A stretch of 64,000 nt of DNA, taken from contig JAOTOL010001317.1 in assembly GCA_034440575.1 (NCBI GenBank), positions 1-64,000 on the forward strand, written 5' to 3'. A model generated the notes under the pieces. The model did no database searches and was not told where the DNA came from. It saw only the letters and a list, made by a program, of their open reading frames with translations. Of this stretch, positions 21,933 to 33,088 are shown one piece after another. Both the position numbers and the translations under genes were made by a program. Within the stretch, counting starts at the first letter, position 1. Each line of letters opens with the position of its first letter. The DNA comes from Imbricaverruca yamaguchii (Eukaryota; Arthropoda; Thecostraca; Neoverrucidae).

Positions 21933-22222
21933 GTACTCTGACTCATTGACTACAGATGTGAGGGATGATGAATCTGTGGCGGAATCTTGGTTTGAATAGA
22001 ATCTAGCTGGGCCATTCCAGAAGGTTCCGGTTGTGGTGATGTGACTCTCTCGGCGGTCAGACGCCTCCTTTCGTCCAAGGCGCGTCGACGAGTGGTTTCA
22101 TTGATATCTGCGATGCCGATTTGCATTTGGCGAGGTCCTCTCTGGTCTTGGACAAAGGGAAACTCCATTCGTGGCACTTTGTCGCCCATCGCACATTTGC
22201 AGCTATCGATATCAGCACATTT

Positions 22223-22290
22223 TCGCGATATCGCGACATCACATTTCGGCACATCGATATCAGATATCAGCACGGCTCGTGTCGCCGTCG
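22223..22290. promoter_or_regulatory. Palindrome cluster upstream of the transposase frame
   Basis: TCGCGATATCGCGA (22223-22236) is a perfect 14-bp palindrome. ATCGATATCAG-like words stand on both sides (about 22206 and 22255), followed by another GATATCAG. The cluster lies inside the transposon about 125 bp beyond the open frame, where a promoter or a protein-binding site might be expected. Function is inference. Confidence 0.35.
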
Positions 22291-22560
22291 TTAATAGGTT
22301 GTCCCTACTGCTGATAATCCCAGTTTCCCTTGCAACTTGTGTAACGAAAAGGAACAGGAGACTTGGATTGACTAATAAAACAGGGATGTATGGCATGCGA
22401 AGCTATTTTGTGTCGTTAGTGCGTACGCAATTTATTCGAATGATGATTCATAGCACTGTGAAAGGTGGAGCACAGACAAAGGAAAGTGGAGCGATCAGTC
22501 CTTCGGTGAAGTTTAATCTTTACAATCAGATATATCCCGGCTCCCCTGATCTGTTTTGAA

Positions 22561-22852
22561 TTACCAGAATCCATTCATAAGTCATCCACAGCACCGACTG
22601 CCGCCTTTTTCGTCACAGCACCGCGGCGGCGCTCCGACGGCGGCCGACGCGTGGTGTTAGATGCCAATCGCAACGGAGCGCCATCACTGGAGACTTCAAC
22701 GCCGGGCGCCCGGCAAATTTGTTTCTTTATCGGCCTGTCGCATATTTTGTTTATTGTTTGATTTCGATTTGGTTTCGACCACAGGGTTTTTTAGGTGATC
22801 TGCACGATAATTTCACTAAGCATAAGAAAAACCGTTCAGGCGACACACCCTA
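22561..22852 (-). repeat. Transposon terminal inverted repeat, right
   Basis: About 292 bp, reverse complement of 19692-19996. The end reads GACACACCCTA on the plus strand. Confidence 0.92.
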
Positions 22853-23045
22853 CTGTGCACCCCTGAGGACAAGCTCTCCCCGGACACAGGGTCAAGACTG
22901 CCCGCGGCCCTGTAGTCATTATACCGCCTGAATTATGCCGCTCACGGCTTCCACCCGAGTCTGTGCTCCCCTGAGGACAAGCCCCCCCGGACACAGGGTC
23001 GATACTGATTAAGCAGTCACTGTGTTATCCTTGAGGACTATGCAA
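22853..23045. repeat. Satellite (108-bp unit), right part, with target duplication
   Basis: One full unit (22853-22960) begins CTGTGCACCCCTGAGGACAA; the next (from 22961) begins CTGTGCTCCCCTGAGGACAA and decays by about 23010. The first 8 bases are the right copy of the transposon target duplication. Confidence 0.85.
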
Positions 23046-23334
23046 TGTTCGTGCGAGCTGGCTGGAGGTCGCCGGAGATTTGTCACCGAGACGTTTACGG
23101 CGGTTTTCGTTAATTTTATGGCCGTTATGTTCGGCACGCATCAAAGTGTCATGGCGCAGATTGAGTGACGCTATTGTTCTCGGTTGTGCCGCTGCGGTGA
23201 GCGGATATTCAAGTCCTCGGTGTGTGGCATGTGCGTGTAAAGTTAGCGTATGCAGGCACCGAGCGCACACGACAGTTGCAGAGTTGCAGTATGCAACTGT
23301 GTGCAGGAAAGTATGCAGGTGCGGTGGGGTTCAC

Positions 23335-24205
23335 GCTGGAAGCTGCGTCCCACCACACGGCTACCATGGCCTCTTACACTGCAGTGGGGTTCCCGCGGGA
23401 GAGGTACGTCCCACCACACGGCTACCATGGCCTCTTACACTACAGTGGGGTTCCAGCGGGAGAGGTACGTCCCACCACACGGCTACCATGGCCTCTTACA
23501 CTGCAGTGATGTTCCCGCGGGAGAGGCACGTCCCACCACACGGCTACCGTGGCCTCTTACACTGCAGTGGGGTTCCCGGGGGAGAGGTACGTCCCACCAC
23601 ACGGCTACCGTGGCCTCTTACACTGCAGTGGGGTTCCCACGGGAGAGGTACGTCCCACCACACGGCTATCATGGCCTCTTACACTGCAGTGGGGTTCCCG
23701 CGGGAGAGGTACGTCCCACCACACGGCTACCGTGGCCTCTTACACTGCAGTGGGGTTCCCGGGGGAGAGGCACGTCCCACCACACGGCTACCATGGCCTC
23801 CTACACTGCAGTGGGGTTCCCGTGGGAGAGGTACGTCCCACCACACGGCTACCGTGGCCTCTTACACTGCAGTGGGGTTCCCGCGGGAGAGGTACGTCCC
23901 ACCACACGGGTACCGTGGCCTCTTACACTGCAGTGGGGTTCCCACGGGAGAGGTACGTCCCACCACACGGCTATCATGGCCTCTTACACTGCAGTGGGGT
24001 TCCCACGTGAGATTTACACCCCACCACACGGCTACCATGGCCCCTTACCCTGCAGTGGGTTTCTCACGTGAGATTTACACCCCGCCACACGGCTACCATG
24101 GCCCCTTACACTGCAGTGGGGTTCTCACGTGAGATTTACACCCCGCCACAGGCTAGCATGGCCTCTTACACTGCAGTGAGGTTCCCGCGGGAGAGGCATG
24201 TCCCA
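23335..24205. repeat. 61-bp tandem array, ~14 copies
   Basis: Unit: CTACCATGGCCTCTTACACT, GCAGTGGGGTTCCCGCGGGA, GAGGTACGTCCCACCACACGG. Starts at 23361, 23422 and 23483 give a 61-bp period. The last four units drift (CACGTGAGATTTACACCCC replaces CGGGAGAGGTACGTCCC), so the right edge is older or converted less often. All plus frames are open through the array (to 350 codons) without being genes. Confidence 0.95.
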
Positions 24206-25180
24206 CTGCACGCGCCAGGGACATCCCACATTGACGTGTTTCGAGGTTTGATTTCTTTTTGTTTTACATGGGGGATGTAATACAGTCATTGCTGAAAAAG
24301 CTATCTTTATACGGGGTTCATACTTCCCGAAGCATGAGTTCGTATAATGGTTCAACGTTTTGAAGCATAAAGTTATTTTGAGCTCCATGCGGATGTTGCG
24401 ACAGCACCTCGAGGATGATAGGAAGCGGTGAGGTTCATCACCTTGCAACCAAAATACGGAGTGACAATTTCCTTCCCTGTACAAACATTTCATATTTCCA
24501 TTTATAATCAGAAAAAGTGGCTATTACAGTGTTGCAAAAGCGCTCTTAACGAAAAGCTACTACCTAAAAAAAAGCGTATCGCCGATGTACCTCGCATTGG
24601 CTCGTGGCTTTTGCCGTAGGTATATTAACTGCTCTGGACATACCAGGCCCACAAATTTGATTCATCACTAGGAGTGACAGCATCACAAGTACTTCCAGCG
24701 TGCTATGTGCACGGCCAGCGATATGTAGCTTCTAAACAGATATTGTGGGTCTCACGCTGGCGCATTTGTATTTGATCCAGTGCACTCCCATAGACCAAGT
24801 TGATAAGCAAAACAAAACCAAGTGGACCGTAAGACCATGATAGGGGGTGGTCACGCCTCCAAACGAACAAGCTAAAGGAGGCTCTCCATTGACTTGTCAG
24901 CAACGTCTCTCGGCGCACAATAAATCCCACACCCAATTCTGCCTGTCGGTTTGACAGGGCAGACAAGACGGCTCAGGTATGCATGTCACCACCGCTGCGA
25001 TCAGACGCCGTCCAGCACGTAGGTACGGACCACTGGCCACCATAAACCACCGGCTCGCCCCCAGCACAGCCCCAGCTCACCACCATCGGTCAGTCACTGT
25101 CAGGCGCGGGACAGTTTTTTCCGCTCCGAGGTCGGCGCCCACCGCATGGCGTCCACGCGAGCTGACCGCCACGGCCTCTC
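24206..25180. other. Single-copy spacer
   Basis: No supportable gene. Composition rises to GC-rich from about 24990 as the next array is approached. Confidence 0.4.
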
Positions 25181-25858
25181 TGGTTCCCGGCTCACCTCCA
25201 GCTGAGGGGCACGGCCTCTCTGGTTCCCGGCTCACCTCCAGCTGAGGGGCACGGCCTCTCTGGTTCCCGGCTCACCTCCAGCTGAGGGCCACGGCCTCCC
25301 TGGTTCCCGGCGCACGTCCAGCTGAGGGGCACGGCCTCTCTGGTTCCCGGCGCACCTCCAGCTGAGGGCCACGGCCTCTCTGGTTCCCGGCGCACCTCCA
25401 GCTGAGGGCCACGGCCTCTCTGGTTCCCGGCGCACCTCCAGCTGAGGGGCACGGCCTCTCTGGTTCCCGGCGCACCTCCAGCTGAGGGGCACGGCCTCTC
25501 TGGTTCCCGGCGCACCTCCAGCTGACGGCCACGGCCTCTCTGGTTCCCGGCTGCACCTCCAGCTGAGGGCCACGGCCTCTCTGGTTCCCGGCGCACCTCC
25601 AGCTGAGGGGCACGGCCTCTCTGGTTCCCGGCTCACCTCCAGCTGAGGGGCACGGCCTCTCTGGTTCCCGGCTCACCTCTAGCTGAGGGGCACGGCCTCT
25701 CTGGTTCCCGGCGCACCTCCAGCTGACGGCCACGGCCTCTCTGGTTCCCGGCTCACCTCCAGCTGAGGGGCACGGCCTCTCTGGTTCCCGGCTCACCTCC
25801 AGATGAGGGGCACGGCCTCTCTGGTTCCCGGCGCACCTCCAGCTGAGGGGCACGGCCG
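25181..25858. repeat. 40-bp tandem array, ~17 copies
   Basis: GGTTCCCGGCTCACCTCCAG then CTGAGGGGCACGGCCTCTCT, an exact 40-bp period with one 41-bp unit near 25550. Units differ at two main sites (CGGCTCACC or CGGCGCACC; GAGGGGCACG or GAGGGCCACG), and these variants are interspersed along the array. Minus-strand frames (to 227 codons) result from the array. Confidence 0.96.
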
Positions 25859-26764
25859 ACCGACGTGCCGAGGCAGACGCATGGCCGATCAATCGCCGTG
25901 TGACGTCGCTGTCAGTCTCGCCCTCTGTCACACGGTCCCCGAGCAGGGCAGACATGCGTTACAGCCGTCACCGTCGTCACCGTCTTCGCTGGTGACCTCT
26001 AGCCCAGTCTTGACTGATGACGATTCTCCAAGAAATATTATTACCAGAACGAAGCTGCAGCAGAAGATAACCACCACACACAAATAAATGATTCTTAAAA
26101 CATGTGTTCACTTTTAGTGGGATGGTGGTTTGTGTCCTGTACCTACACATAAAACGCCAAGCATTCTTCCGTGGTATCACTGACTTCTTCTGCATCACGA
26201 TATGTATGCACGGTGCACATGCCTGCCTGTACACCACACTCGTAGCTATGTCGACGAATGTTCCACCACCAGCAGCTACAAGGTTAGACAACTCGAACAG
26301 TTGTTCCATGATGGCGAATCACAACTGCCTGGCTAGCCAACACCAGGCAATTCCATTCCAACGCATGGCTCCATTGAAACACAAACTGCGCCCGAGTGAA
26401 CGAAACGAGCGCCACTCGAGTGCGCTGTCCAGTGATCAAACAAGCGCGAGAGGAGTCAGCCCCGACTCCATTGAACTTGGTCGGCGCATTTTCCCATGAC
26501 GCCTCGGCTGGTCGAAACACGCGCTGCTGAGGATCAGGCGGACGCGTCGGCGCGTGCCACCGCGCCGCCGCCGCGTGTTGTGCTTGGCTGCGGCCGGTCC
26601 CAGGGGTGGCCGGAAGATAATACGACCACGCGTGGCGTACCGCCCAAATGGCACGCCAGGACGGTGGCTGGTTGTTGGTGAAATGTTCCCGACCCCCCTC
26701 AATTCCCCCACATTCTCAGCGACTATGGAGGCGCGAAGACGACGGACTGATAGTAGAGCAGCAA
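25859..26764. other. Spacer with GC-rich end
   Basis: Unique DNA; 26480-26700 is CpG-rich. No domain found in the open frames. Confidence 0.4.
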
Positions 26765-27150
26765 GGCCAGTGAGACAAGACCAGTAAGGGTAGATAATCG
26801 AAACCAGATCGGTAAGACAAGATCGTTAAGACCATCCAGATCAGACCAGTAATACAAGATCAGTACGACCAGCGAGACCAGACCGGTAAGACCGTAAGCC
26901 CACATCAATAAGACCAGTAAGATCAGACCAGTAAGAACAGCAAGACTATAGTGTTACTGTTTTACTGATTTAGTTTTACTGATCTATAGATCAGTAAAAC
27001 TAGACAAGTAAGATCAGATCATTAAGACCAGCAAGATCAGATCCGTAAGACCAGACCAGTAGGTCCAGATCAGCAAGACCAGATCAGCACGACCAGACCA
27101 GTAACACCAGTAAGACCAGACCGGCAAGACCAGTAAGGCCAGGCCAATAA
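26765..27150. repeat. Degenerate ~10-bp repeat (AGACCAGTA)
   Basis: Some 35 imperfect copies of AGACCAGTA, AGATCAGTA and AGACCAGCA run head to tail. The array is interrupted near its middle by the perfect palindrome at 26971-27002. Confidence 0.88.
26971..27002. repeat. Perfect 32-bp palindrome
   Basis: TAGTTTTACTGATCTA followed immediately by its exact reverse complement TAGATCAGTAAAACTA. It can extrude a cruciform without a spacer. It uses the array's own GATCAGTA word, so it probably arose from an inverted duplication of one unit. Confidence 0.97.
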
Positions 27151-28324
27151 GATTGCCGACATCTGGTGGCCATGATGAACACGAGGACGAAAGCACAAAC
27201 GCTTGCGTGCTGGTTCCATCCGAGGATCAGTGCACGGCATCCAGCATGCAACTTCTTTTTCAAACGGTATGCTTGCTGGCAAAGCTATTTGTCAGCTCCC
27301 CAAAGCCACGCCGGCAATCCGTAGATAAGGTGGTCACGAACCACGACTCGACAGTGTGGCAATGTTCCACCATGGAGCAGCACTTGTGCACGGACTGCAC
27401 ACTGAGGAGACAGCGCTAGTCAGTCGACACACAGAAGCACGGCGCACCACTGCCGGTGGCCGGCGTTCGGCAAACAGCCTCGTCTGTTGTTCTCCCGCCA
27501 GTCGACACACACGAGAGCGCGCGTGCACCTTGTGTGCCGGGTGTGCAGCGCCTTCGTGCAGAGGGTCCGCACAGTGCATTACTCAGCGCCGGGAAGGAGC
27601 GCCACTTATGAATGCTGCCTGTGTGAGTGGCGAGTGTTTAATAGTGATGTCAGTTCGGGAGATCCTGGTTTCCCGCCACAGCGACAACCACCAAGTGCAT
27701 TCCTTTAAGCTTAACAGTCACTTCTGACTGGCATTACGAATGCGCGCCAACATGGCACACCCGATAATTTACTGCAGTAAAGCCTGGGAGACGACCAGCT
27801 CCAAGCCAAGAAGCGGCTGGGCCTCGGCGTAGTCACCGGCCAGCCATCACCGCAGCCTCTGCTCGGCGTACACGGTGGCGGGTGGCACAGTTCGGCGCCA
27901 TTGGCTGCAGCAGATTTGCCGCGTTTCAGAGTGAGTGTCGGTGCTGTGCTGACACGGCGGTGCATCAGGCCGACGGGTGTCTATTGTCTACTGTTCTGTT
28001 GCTGTTCCTATTGCTGTTGTTAGTCATGCGTTGTGTCTGGGGGTGCTTGCGAAAGCCTGTTCCACAGTCACCAGCAGGTGGACTTACATCAGTCGCGTGC
28101 CACGGGGAAAGGGACCGCTTCCTTTGCCAATAATTCCACCCGGGATAATGAAGCGGCAGTCGGCAGAAGGACAAGGAGACCTACAAAGAAGATCACTGTA
28201 GTGGCGCCGGAAGCAGTCTTCAGCACAGCACCCATGGCCAGATGCATCTCTGAAGCCAGGCTCCCAGACGCCCAGATTACCCCACCAGTGCAAATATCCA
28301 GGCGGCCAGACTTCCAGATCACCC
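27151..28324. other. Single-copy spacer, moderately GC-rich
   Basis: Open frames up to about 120 codons on both strands carry no motif I know. A coding exon cannot be excluded. Confidence 0.4.
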
Positions 28325-28605
28325 GCACTACTGCGGTTACCCAGCCGAGCGACTAGCCGTCCAGACGCACCACTGTGGCTACCCAGCCCATCATACTTCC
28401 AGATCATCCACACCACTGCGGCTACCCAGCCGAGCGCCTAGCCGTCCAGACGCACCACTGTGGCTACCCAGCCGAGCGACTAGCCGTCCAGATGCACTAC
28501 TGTGGCTACCCAGCCCATCATACTTCCAGATCATCCGCACCACTGCGGCTACCCAGCCGAGCGCCTAGCCGTCCAGACGCACCACTGTGGCTACCCAGCC
28601 CATCA
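28325..28605. repeat. ~43-bp tandem array with alternating unit types
   Basis: Copies of CACCACTGTGGCTACCCAGC followed either by CGAGCGACTAGCCGTCCAGA or by CCATCATACTTCCAGATCAT. The two endings alternate in blocks, giving a composite period. Confidence 0.85.
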
Positions 28606-28849
28606 GACGCGGCGCGGTGCGTGAAGTGTCGCGGCCAGGATCATCAATATCGGCCGGCGTCAGCCGACGGCCAAGATCAGCCACTCACTCCGTCTGACTG
28701 GTGACCGCGCGAGGTGTCAGCCGTCAGCCACTGGACGCGCTGCTGTTTACGTTAGCCGCCGCAGCGCGCGTTGCATCGTGTGCTGGCGGCGAAACTAATG
28801 AGTTGACAAACGCGACGCCGACAACAGTAGCACGACACATGCAGGGCGG
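28606..28849. other. Short GC-rich spacer between arrays
   Basis: Unique CpG-rich sequence; nothing recognised. Confidence 0.4.
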
Positions 28850-30738
28850 CACGGTGCTGACAGCGGTAGCACGGCACGGTGCTGACAACGGTGGCACGGC
28901 ACGGTGCTGACAGCGGTAGCACGGCACGGTGCTGACAGCGGTAGCACGGCACGGTGCTGACAACGGTAGCACGGCACGGTGCTGACAACGGTGACACGGC
29001 ACGGTGCTGACAACGGTGACACGGCACGGTGCTGACAACGGTAGCACGACACAGTGCTGACAGCGGTATCACGGCACAGTGCTGACAACGGTGGCACGGC
29101 ACGGTGCTGACAACGGTAGCACGGCACGGTGCTGACAACGGTAGCACGGCACGGTGCTGACAGCGGTATCACGGGACGGTGCTGACAACGGTGGCACGGT
29201 ACGGTGCTGACAGCGGTAGCACGGCACGGTGCTGACAACGGTGGCACGGCACGGTGCTGACAGCGGTAGCACGGCACGGTGCTGACAACGGTGACACGGC
29301 ACGGTGCTGACAACGGTAGCACGACACAGTGCTGACAGCGGTATCACGGGACGGTGCTGACAACGGTGGCACGGTACGGTGCTGACAGCGGTAGCACGGC
29401 ACAGTGCTGACAGCGGTAGCACGGCACGGTGCTGACAGCGGTAGTACGGCACGGTGCTGACAACGGTAGCATGGCACAGTGCTGGCAATGGTAGCACGGC
29501 ACAGTGCTGACAGCGGTGGCACGGCACGGTGCTGACAACGGTAGCACGGCACGGTGCTGACAACGGTGACACGGCACGGTGCTGACAACGGTAGCACGGC
29601 ACAGTGCTGACAGCGGTATCACGGGACGGTGCTGACAACGGTGGCACGGTACGGTGCTGACAGCGGTAGCACGGCACAGTGCTGACAGCGGTAGCACGGC
29701 ACGGTGCTGACAGCGGTGGCACGGCACGGTGCTGACAGCGGTAGCACGGCACAGTGCTGACAGCGGTAGCACGGCACAGTGCTGACAGCGGTGGCACGGC
29801 ACGGTGCTGACAGCGGTAGCACGGCACGGTGCTGACAACGGTGACACGGCACGGTGCTGACAACGGTAGCACGGCACAGTGCTGACAGCGGTATCACGGG
29901 ACGGTGCTGACAACGGTGGCACGGTACGGTGCTGACAGCGGTAGCACGGCACAGTGCTGACAGCGGTAGCACGGCACGGTGCTGACAGCGGTAGTACGGC
30001 ACGGTGCTGACAACGGTAGCATGGCACGGTGCTGGCAATGGTAGCACGGCACGGTGCTGACAGCGGTGGCACGGCACGGTGCTGACAACGGTAGCACGGC
30101 ACGGTGCTGACAGCGGTAGCACGGCACGGTGCTGACAACGGTAGCACGGCACGGTGCTGGCAATGGTAGCACGGCACAGTGCTGACAGCGGTGGCACGGC
30201 ACGGTGCTGACAACGGTAGCACGGCACAGTGCTGACAGCGGTAGCACGGCACGGTGCTGACAGCGGTAGCACGGCACGGTGCTGACAACGGTAGCATGGC
30301 ACGGTGCTGACAACGGTAGCACGGCACGGTGCTGACAGCGGTATCACGGCACGGTGCTGACAACGGTGGACGGCACGGTGCTGACAACGGCACGGCACGG
30401 TGCTGACAACGGTAGCACGGCAGTGTGAAGGCACGGCACGGTGCTGACAGCGGTATCACGGCACGGTGCTGACAACGGTAGCACGGCACGGTGCTGACAG
30501 CGGTAGCACGGCACGGTGCTGACAGCGGTAGCATGGCACGGTGCTGACAACGGTAGCACGGCACGGTGCTGACAGCGGTAGCACGGCACAGTGCTGACAG
30601 CGGTATCACGGCACGGTGCTGACAACGGTAGCACGGCACAGTGCTGACAGCGGTATCACGGCACGGTGCTGACAACGGTAGCACGGCACGGTGCTGACAG
30701 CGGTAGCACGGCACGGTGCTGACAGCGGTAGCATGGCT
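28850..30738. repeat. 25-bp tandem array, ~75 copies, with higher-order repeats
   Basis: Unit ACGGCACGGTGCTGACAGCG plus GTAGC. Variants (CAACGG or CAGCGG; GTAGC, GTGGC, GTGAC, GTATC) are arranged non-randomly: GTATCACGGG occurs at 29166, 29341, 29616 and 29891, spacings of 175, 275 and 275 bp (7, 11 and 11 units), and GCTGGCAATGG at about 29481 and 30031 (550 bp, 22 units). Near 30365-30435 the array is disrupted by shortened units. All minus frames are open (to 473 codons), hence Cys/Pro-rich pseudo-proteins. Confidence 0.96.
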
Positions 30739-30884
30739 GGGACAGCGGCGGCGCGGTGATAACAACGATAGTACGGCACGGACAACACTGCAGGCCGTGC
30801 TTCAGGTTCCGCATCATCTGACGTCCTAGTAAATTTGCAGTTGGCGCTGAAGTGGCAGCGCAGCGGGAGGCGCCGGCAGTACAG

Positions 30885-32795
30885 GTCACATCACTGTCAC
30901 AGACACTGTCCGTACAGGTCACAGTGCTGTCACAGACACTGTCAGTACAGGTCACAATACTGTCACAGACACTGCCCGTGTACATCACAGTACTGTCACA
31001 GGCACTGCCAGTACAGGTCACAGTACTGTCACAGACACTGCCCATGCAGATCACAGTACTGTCACAGGCACTGTCAGTACAGGTCACAGTACTGTCACAG
31101 ACACTGTCCGTGCAGATCACAGTACTGTCACAGACACTGCCCGTGCACATCACAGTACTGTCACAGGCACTGTCAGTACACGCCACACTGTTGTCACAGG
31201 CACTGTCAGTACAGGTCACAGTACTGTCACAGACACTGCCCGTGCAGATCACAGTACTGTCACAGACACTGCCCGTGCACATCACAGTACTGTCACAGGC
31301 ACTGCCAGTACAGGTCACAGTACTGTCACAGACACTTTCCGTGCAGATCACAGTACTGTCACAGGCACCGTCAGTACAGGTCACAGTACTGTCACAGACA
31401 CTGCCCGTGCAGATCACAGTACTGTCACAGACACTGCCCGTGCACATCACAATACTGTCACAGGCACTGTCAGTACACGCCACACTGTTGTCACAGGTAC
31501 TGTCAGTACAGGTCACAGTACTGTCACAGACACTGCCCGTGCAGATCACAGTACTGTCACAGACACTGCCCGTGTACATCACAGTACTGTCACAGGCACT
31601 GCCAGTACAGGTCACAGTACTGTCACAGACACTGTCCGTGCAGATCACAGTACTGTCACAGGCACTGTCAGTACAGGTCACAGTACTGTCACAGACACTG
31701 TCCGTCCAGATCACAGTACTATCACAGGCACTGTCAGTACAGGTCACAGACACTGTCAGTACAGGTCACAGTACTGTCACAGACACTGTCAGTACAGGTC
31801 ACAGCACTGCAACAGGCACTGTCAGTACAGGTCACAGTACTGTCACATACACTGTCCGTGCAGATCACAGTACTGTCACAGGCACTGTCAGTACAGGTCA
31901 CAGGCACTATCAGTACAGGTCACAGACACTGTCAGTACAGGTCACAGTACTGTCACAGACACTGCTCATGCAGATCACAGTACTGTCATAGGCACTGTCA
32001 GTACAGGTCACAGTACTGTCACAGACACTGTCCGTGCAGATCACAGTACTGTCACAGGCACTGTCAGTACAGGTCACAGCACTGCAACAGGCACTGTCAG
32101 TACAGGTCACAGTACTGTCACAGACACTGCCCGTGCAGATCACAGTACTGTCACAGGCACTGTCAGTACATGTTACAACACTGCAACAGGCACTGTCAGT
32201 GCGGGTCATAGTACTTCCGCGGGCACTGTCAGTATAGGTCTGAATACTGTCGCGGGCGCCGCCAGTGCAGGTCACACCACTACCGCAGGCACTGTCAGTG
32301 CAGGTCACAGAACTGTCACAGACACTGTCCGTGCAGATCACAGTACTGTCACAGGCACTGTCAGTACAGGTCACAGGCACTATCAGTACAGGTCACAGAC
32401 ACTGTCAGTACAGGTCACAGTACTGTCACAGACACTGCTCATGCAGATCACAGTACTGTCATAGGCACTGTCAGTACAGGTCACAGTACTGTCACAGACA
32501 CTGTCCGTGCAGATCACAGTACTGTCACAGGCACTGTCAGTACAGGTCACAGCACTGCAACAGGCACTGTCAGTACAGGTCACAGTACTGTCACAGACAC
32601 TGCCCGTGCAGATCACAGTACTGTCACAGGCACTGTCAGTACATGTTACAACACTGCAACAGGCACTGTCAGTGCGGGTCATAGTACTTCCGCGGGCACT
32701 GTCAGTATAGGTCTGAATACTGTCGCGGGCGCCGCCAGTGCAGGTCACACCACTACCGCAGGCACTGTCAGTGCAGGTCATATCACTGCCACACG
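30885..32795. repeat. 33-bp tandem array, ~58 copies, with higher-order repeats
   Basis: Unit GTCACAGTACTGTCACAGAC plus ACTGTCAGTACAG, with a second type carrying CCCGTGCAGATC. The 33-bp period is a multiple of three, so frames stay open for hundreds of codons on both strands (to 458) with repeating peptides; none has features of a real protein. CGCCACACTGTTGTCACAGG recurs 297 bp apart (9 units). The right third is a recent tandem duplication. Confidence 0.96.
31851..32780. repeat. Recent 473-bp tandem duplication inside the 33-bp array
   Basis: 31851-32307 and 32324-32780 read identically at an offset of 473 bp, including rare variants (ACTGCTCATGCAG, ACATGTTACAACACTGC, GTACTTCCGCGGGC). Other repeats of the array do not share these variants. 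Confidence 0.92.
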
Positions 32796-33088
32796 ACACA
32801 GCCGACGGCCACTCTGCTGGTTGGCCAGGTCGCGCCGAGAGCACTGTCGGGGGTCGGCCGGGTCAATTTACGGCTCGGGGCGGGTCGAACGGCTGTTTAC
32901 GATGGCGCCGCTGTAAACGCAGACAGTCCAGTCGCGGTAGATTTATGCGCGGGGCGCGAACTCCACTGGCCGGCGCGGCGGCCCGCTGATTTAGTGGCGG
33001 CGACCTCGCGACATCGCCGACGCCAGCCGCCGTCCGCCCCGGAGTCGGCCTAGCCGACGACCGGGGAACGGCCGGCCGACGGCTAACG
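32796..33088. other. GC-rich spacer
   Basis: CpG-rich unique DNA between the 33-bp array and the foldback. Confidence 0.4.

Larger units (their letters stand above)
19692..22852 (-). mobile_element. Complete DNA transposon with ~300-bp terminal inverted repeats
   Basis: The element is 3161 bp. Its two ends are reverse complements: the outermost 11 bp (TAGGGTGTGTC) are identical, a divergent patch follows, and then near-identity runs from GCTTAGTGAAATTATCGTGC inward to GGATTCTGGT. The ends are flanked by CTGTGCAC on both sides. One long minus-strand frame fills the middle. The neighbouring satellite unit (CTGTGCTCCCCTGAGG at 22961) shows the uninterrupted site. Eight-bp duplications occur in hAT, P, MULE and some other eukaryotic superfamilies; long inverted repeats are commonest in MULE-like elements. 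I cannot assign the superfamily from sequence alone. Confidence 0.93.

Noticed and set aside
21950..22396. 148-codon minus frame upstream of the transposase
   Set aside because: It overlaps the open upstream part of the transposase frame in another register and has no domain; most likely chance, though a 5' exon was considered.
23080..24132. 350-codon frame over the 61-bp array
   Set aside because: Array by-product; the non-repeat leader has no recognisable domain.
29069..30765. Cys-rich minus frames up to 473 codons
   Set aside because: By-products of the 25-bp array; frames shift with array indels and several are open in parallel.
30656..32211. Long repetitive frames on both strands (365-458 codons), e.g. 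CTDSACDSTV-type peptides
   Set aside because: A 33-bp period divisible by three keeps frames open on both strands; simultaneous opening argues against coding.
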